Shown: positions 63,048 through 64,000 of the stretch, piece by piece
Numbering within the stretch: the stretch's first letter is position 1
Layout of the letters: each line of letters opens with the position of its first letter
NCBI GenBank assembly: GCA_021730635.1
Contig: JAJNNC010000002.1
Coordinates: forward strand, 682,001 to 746,000
Origin: Catalimonadaceae bacterium JC749
GTDB lineage: Bacteria; Bacteroidota; Bacteroidia; Cytophagales; Cyclobacteriaceae
Length of the DNA: 64,000 nucleotides
Direction: 5' to 3'
Translations under genes and position numbers: made by a program
Notes under the pieces: model-generated
Databases searched by the model: none
Told to the model about the DNA's origin: nothing
Seen by the model: the letters and a program-made list of their open reading frames with translations, nothing else

Positions 63048-63629
63048 TTATACCATCAGCTTCGACAAATTGAGCCTGAAACCAGGCAGGACTGGATCCG
63101 CCGCCAGTTGATGTTGGAAACCCTGATGCTGCCGAACTTCCTGGCCAGCCTCATAGATATACACCTTTTCCTCCTCAGGAACGATCAACCAGCCTAGTTG
63201 CGCTCCATTTTGCAGCCAGCTTTCCATTTTAGCTTGCAGATCGTCTAACCGGTCATTTTTAGACTTCAGTTCTACTACAAACTCAGGGCAAACCGGTGCG
63301 AACTTTTCCTGTTGGTCGGGAGTCAGTTGTTTCCACTTTTCCATCGACAGCCAGGAAGCATCCGGAGACCTTATGGATTGATCGGGTAGGGTAAACCCGG
63401 TAGAGGAATCAAACACGATGCCTGCTCCCTCTTTTTCATTCCAAGCCTCGAGCTGATAGGCTATTTTCAAATTAATAGACCCTGTTTTTGAACCTGTAGG
63501 TGACATAATGATAATTTCTCGTTGTGCATTCCTTTCGATATTCAGGTCAGCATTGGCCTGGCAAAAGGCAAAGAACTCATCATCGGTCATTTGTACTTCT
63601 TTTCCTCTAAGAATGATCTTGTCTAACAT
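63048..63629 (-). CDS. Uma2-family (DUF820) putative endonuclease
   Basis: 193 residues. The PD-(D/E)XK-like core of Uma2 proteins is visible: a D in RSPDASWLS and the E-x-K in FVVELKSKNDRL, preceded by IERNAQREIIIMSPTGSKTG and followed by QNGAQLGWLIVPEEEKVYIY. Family members are widespread in bacteria with unclear physiological roles and are often mobile. It stands alone here, with long flanking gaps. Confidence 0.88.
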   Translation of the reverse strand: MLDKIILRGKEVQMTDDEFFAFCQANADLNIERNAQREIIIMSPTGSKTGSINLKIAYQLEAWNEKEGAGIVFDSSTGFTLPDQSIRSPDASWLSMEKWKQLTPDQQEKFAPVCPEFVVELKSKNDRLDDLQAKMESWLQNGAQLGWLIVPEEEKVYIYEAGQEVRQHQGFQHQLAADPVLPGFRLNLSKLMV

Positions 63630-63676
63630 GGCTCATCTCAATTTTTTCTGACAAAAAATACGCATATCGCTCTTGT

Positions 63677-63750
63677 AATAAAACGAAAAGTGCAACAAAT
63701 AGTCTGAAACAGTGCAAGCTTGGAAGTAAAAGAGAACTTTTCGTTTTATT
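63677..63750. repeat. 15-bp perfect inverted repeat around 44 bases
   Basis: AATAAAACGAAAAGT (63677-63691) and ACTTTTCGTTTTATT (63736-63750) are exact complements. They flank a short region between the Uma2 start and the FtsX-type stop, and the right arm ends on the stop codon of that gene. No T run suggests a normal terminator. It might be the remains of a small mobile element or a regulatory structure. Confidence 0.5.
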
Positions 63751-64000
63751 TATTCATCATACAAAGTATCCACCGGATTCACCAGCGCGGCCTTCAGGGC
63801 TTGTCCGCAGATAGTGATCAAGGCCAATAGGCCCACCCCAACACCAGCGCTCACAAAAGCCCACCAGGGAAAGTCGATGCGAAACTCAAAGTCAGACAGC
63901 CACTGGCTGGCGCCATACCAGGTAAGAGGTATTGCCACCACCAGGGCAATCCCTATCAACTTTACAAAATCCCAGGAGAGCAGTTGTAATATTTGCCTGA
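63750..64000 (-). CDS. FtsX-like ABC transporter permease (C-terminal fragment)
   Basis: The frame is open to the window edge, so the gene starts beyond it. The visible ~83 residues are the C-terminal end of an FtsX/MacB-type permease: the helix block VKLIGIALVVAIPLTWYGAS, SDFEFRIDFPWWAFVSAG, the last helix VGVGLLALITICGQALKAAL, and the typical VNPVDTLYDE end. Such permeases work with an ATPase in export of peptides or antibiotics, or in cell-envelope signalling. Confidence 0.85.
   Translation of the reverse strand, partial: RQILQLLSWDFVKLIGIALVVAIPLTWYGASQWLSDFEFRIDFPWWAFVSAGVGVGLLALITICGQALKAALVNPVDTLYDE

Noticed and set aside
1-64000. CRISPR array, tRNA or rRNA genes, or an intact insertion sequence
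   Set aside because: I saw no regular repeat-spacer pattern, no cloverleaf-type tRNA with a T-loop motif, no rRNA sequence and no transposase gene anywhere in the window.

Overview
The window looks like chromosomal DNA of a Bacteroidota, most likely Cytophagales-type, bacterium. The evidence is SusC/SusD outer-membrane pairs, an ECF sigma/FecR/SusC signalling cassette, a SiaC (DUF1987) protein, LVIVD-repeat lipoproteins, a K+-type membrane pyrophosphatase, a TIGR04122-type exonuclease, and several matches to the TAnnTTTG promoter -7 element of this phylum. I see no tRNA, rRNA, CRISPR array, intact insertion sequence or prophage structural genes.

Layout. 1-9.7 kb: the 3' end of one SusD-lipoprotein unit, then a complete SusC-SusD-lipoprotein operon closed by a terminator. 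The two downstream lipoproteins share a C-terminal domain, so the units look like paralogues, and neither carries degradative enzymes. 9.7-15.2 kb: a cytochrome c/copper monooxygenase divergent from a secreted redoxin, a zinc metallopeptidase, and an HxlR regulator between two NAD(P)-binding oxidoreductases. 15.4-33.5 kb: mixed housekeeping and accessory genes. These include an SLC12-like transporter, a GH43 enzyme, an Sm-like/outer-membrane protein coupled to an LVIVD lipoprotein, an aldo/keto reductase, two CDF transporters, an alpha/beta hydrolase, a penicillin-acylase family enzyme, a GAF protein, soluble pyrophosphatase, MenC, an SDR and a DUF2157 protein. 33.6-39.7 kb: membrane pyrophosphatase, a 48-residue microprotein, a nuclease, a flavin reductase-like protein, FolE with a PTPS, and SiaC. 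40.3-43.3 kb: small hypotheticals, an S24-type repressor divergent from a small HTH protein, and a MerC protein behind a perfect 31-bp palindrome.

43.4-60.9 kb is the most unusual part: ECF sigma, FecR, STN-type SusC, SusD, then RraA-like, enolase-superfamily (MR/MLE), RraA-like and three tandem MR/MLE paralogues, a terminator, a BASS-family transporter and an AGE epimerase. Both RraA-like proteins have Sec signals, all four MR/MLE proteins have twin-arginine motifs near the N terminus, and the epimerase has a signal peptide. I infer a substrate-induced locus that takes an acidic sugar across the outer membrane, dehydrates it and cleaves the product in the periplasm, and imports the resulting 2-oxo acid by a BASS carrier. 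This is a hypothesis from gene content and catalytic residues; the substrate is unknown.

61-64 kb: an unrecognised helical protein, a Bcr/CflA-type efflux pump, a Uma2-family protein, a 15-bp inverted repeat, and the 3' end of an FtsX-type ABC permease that runs off the window.
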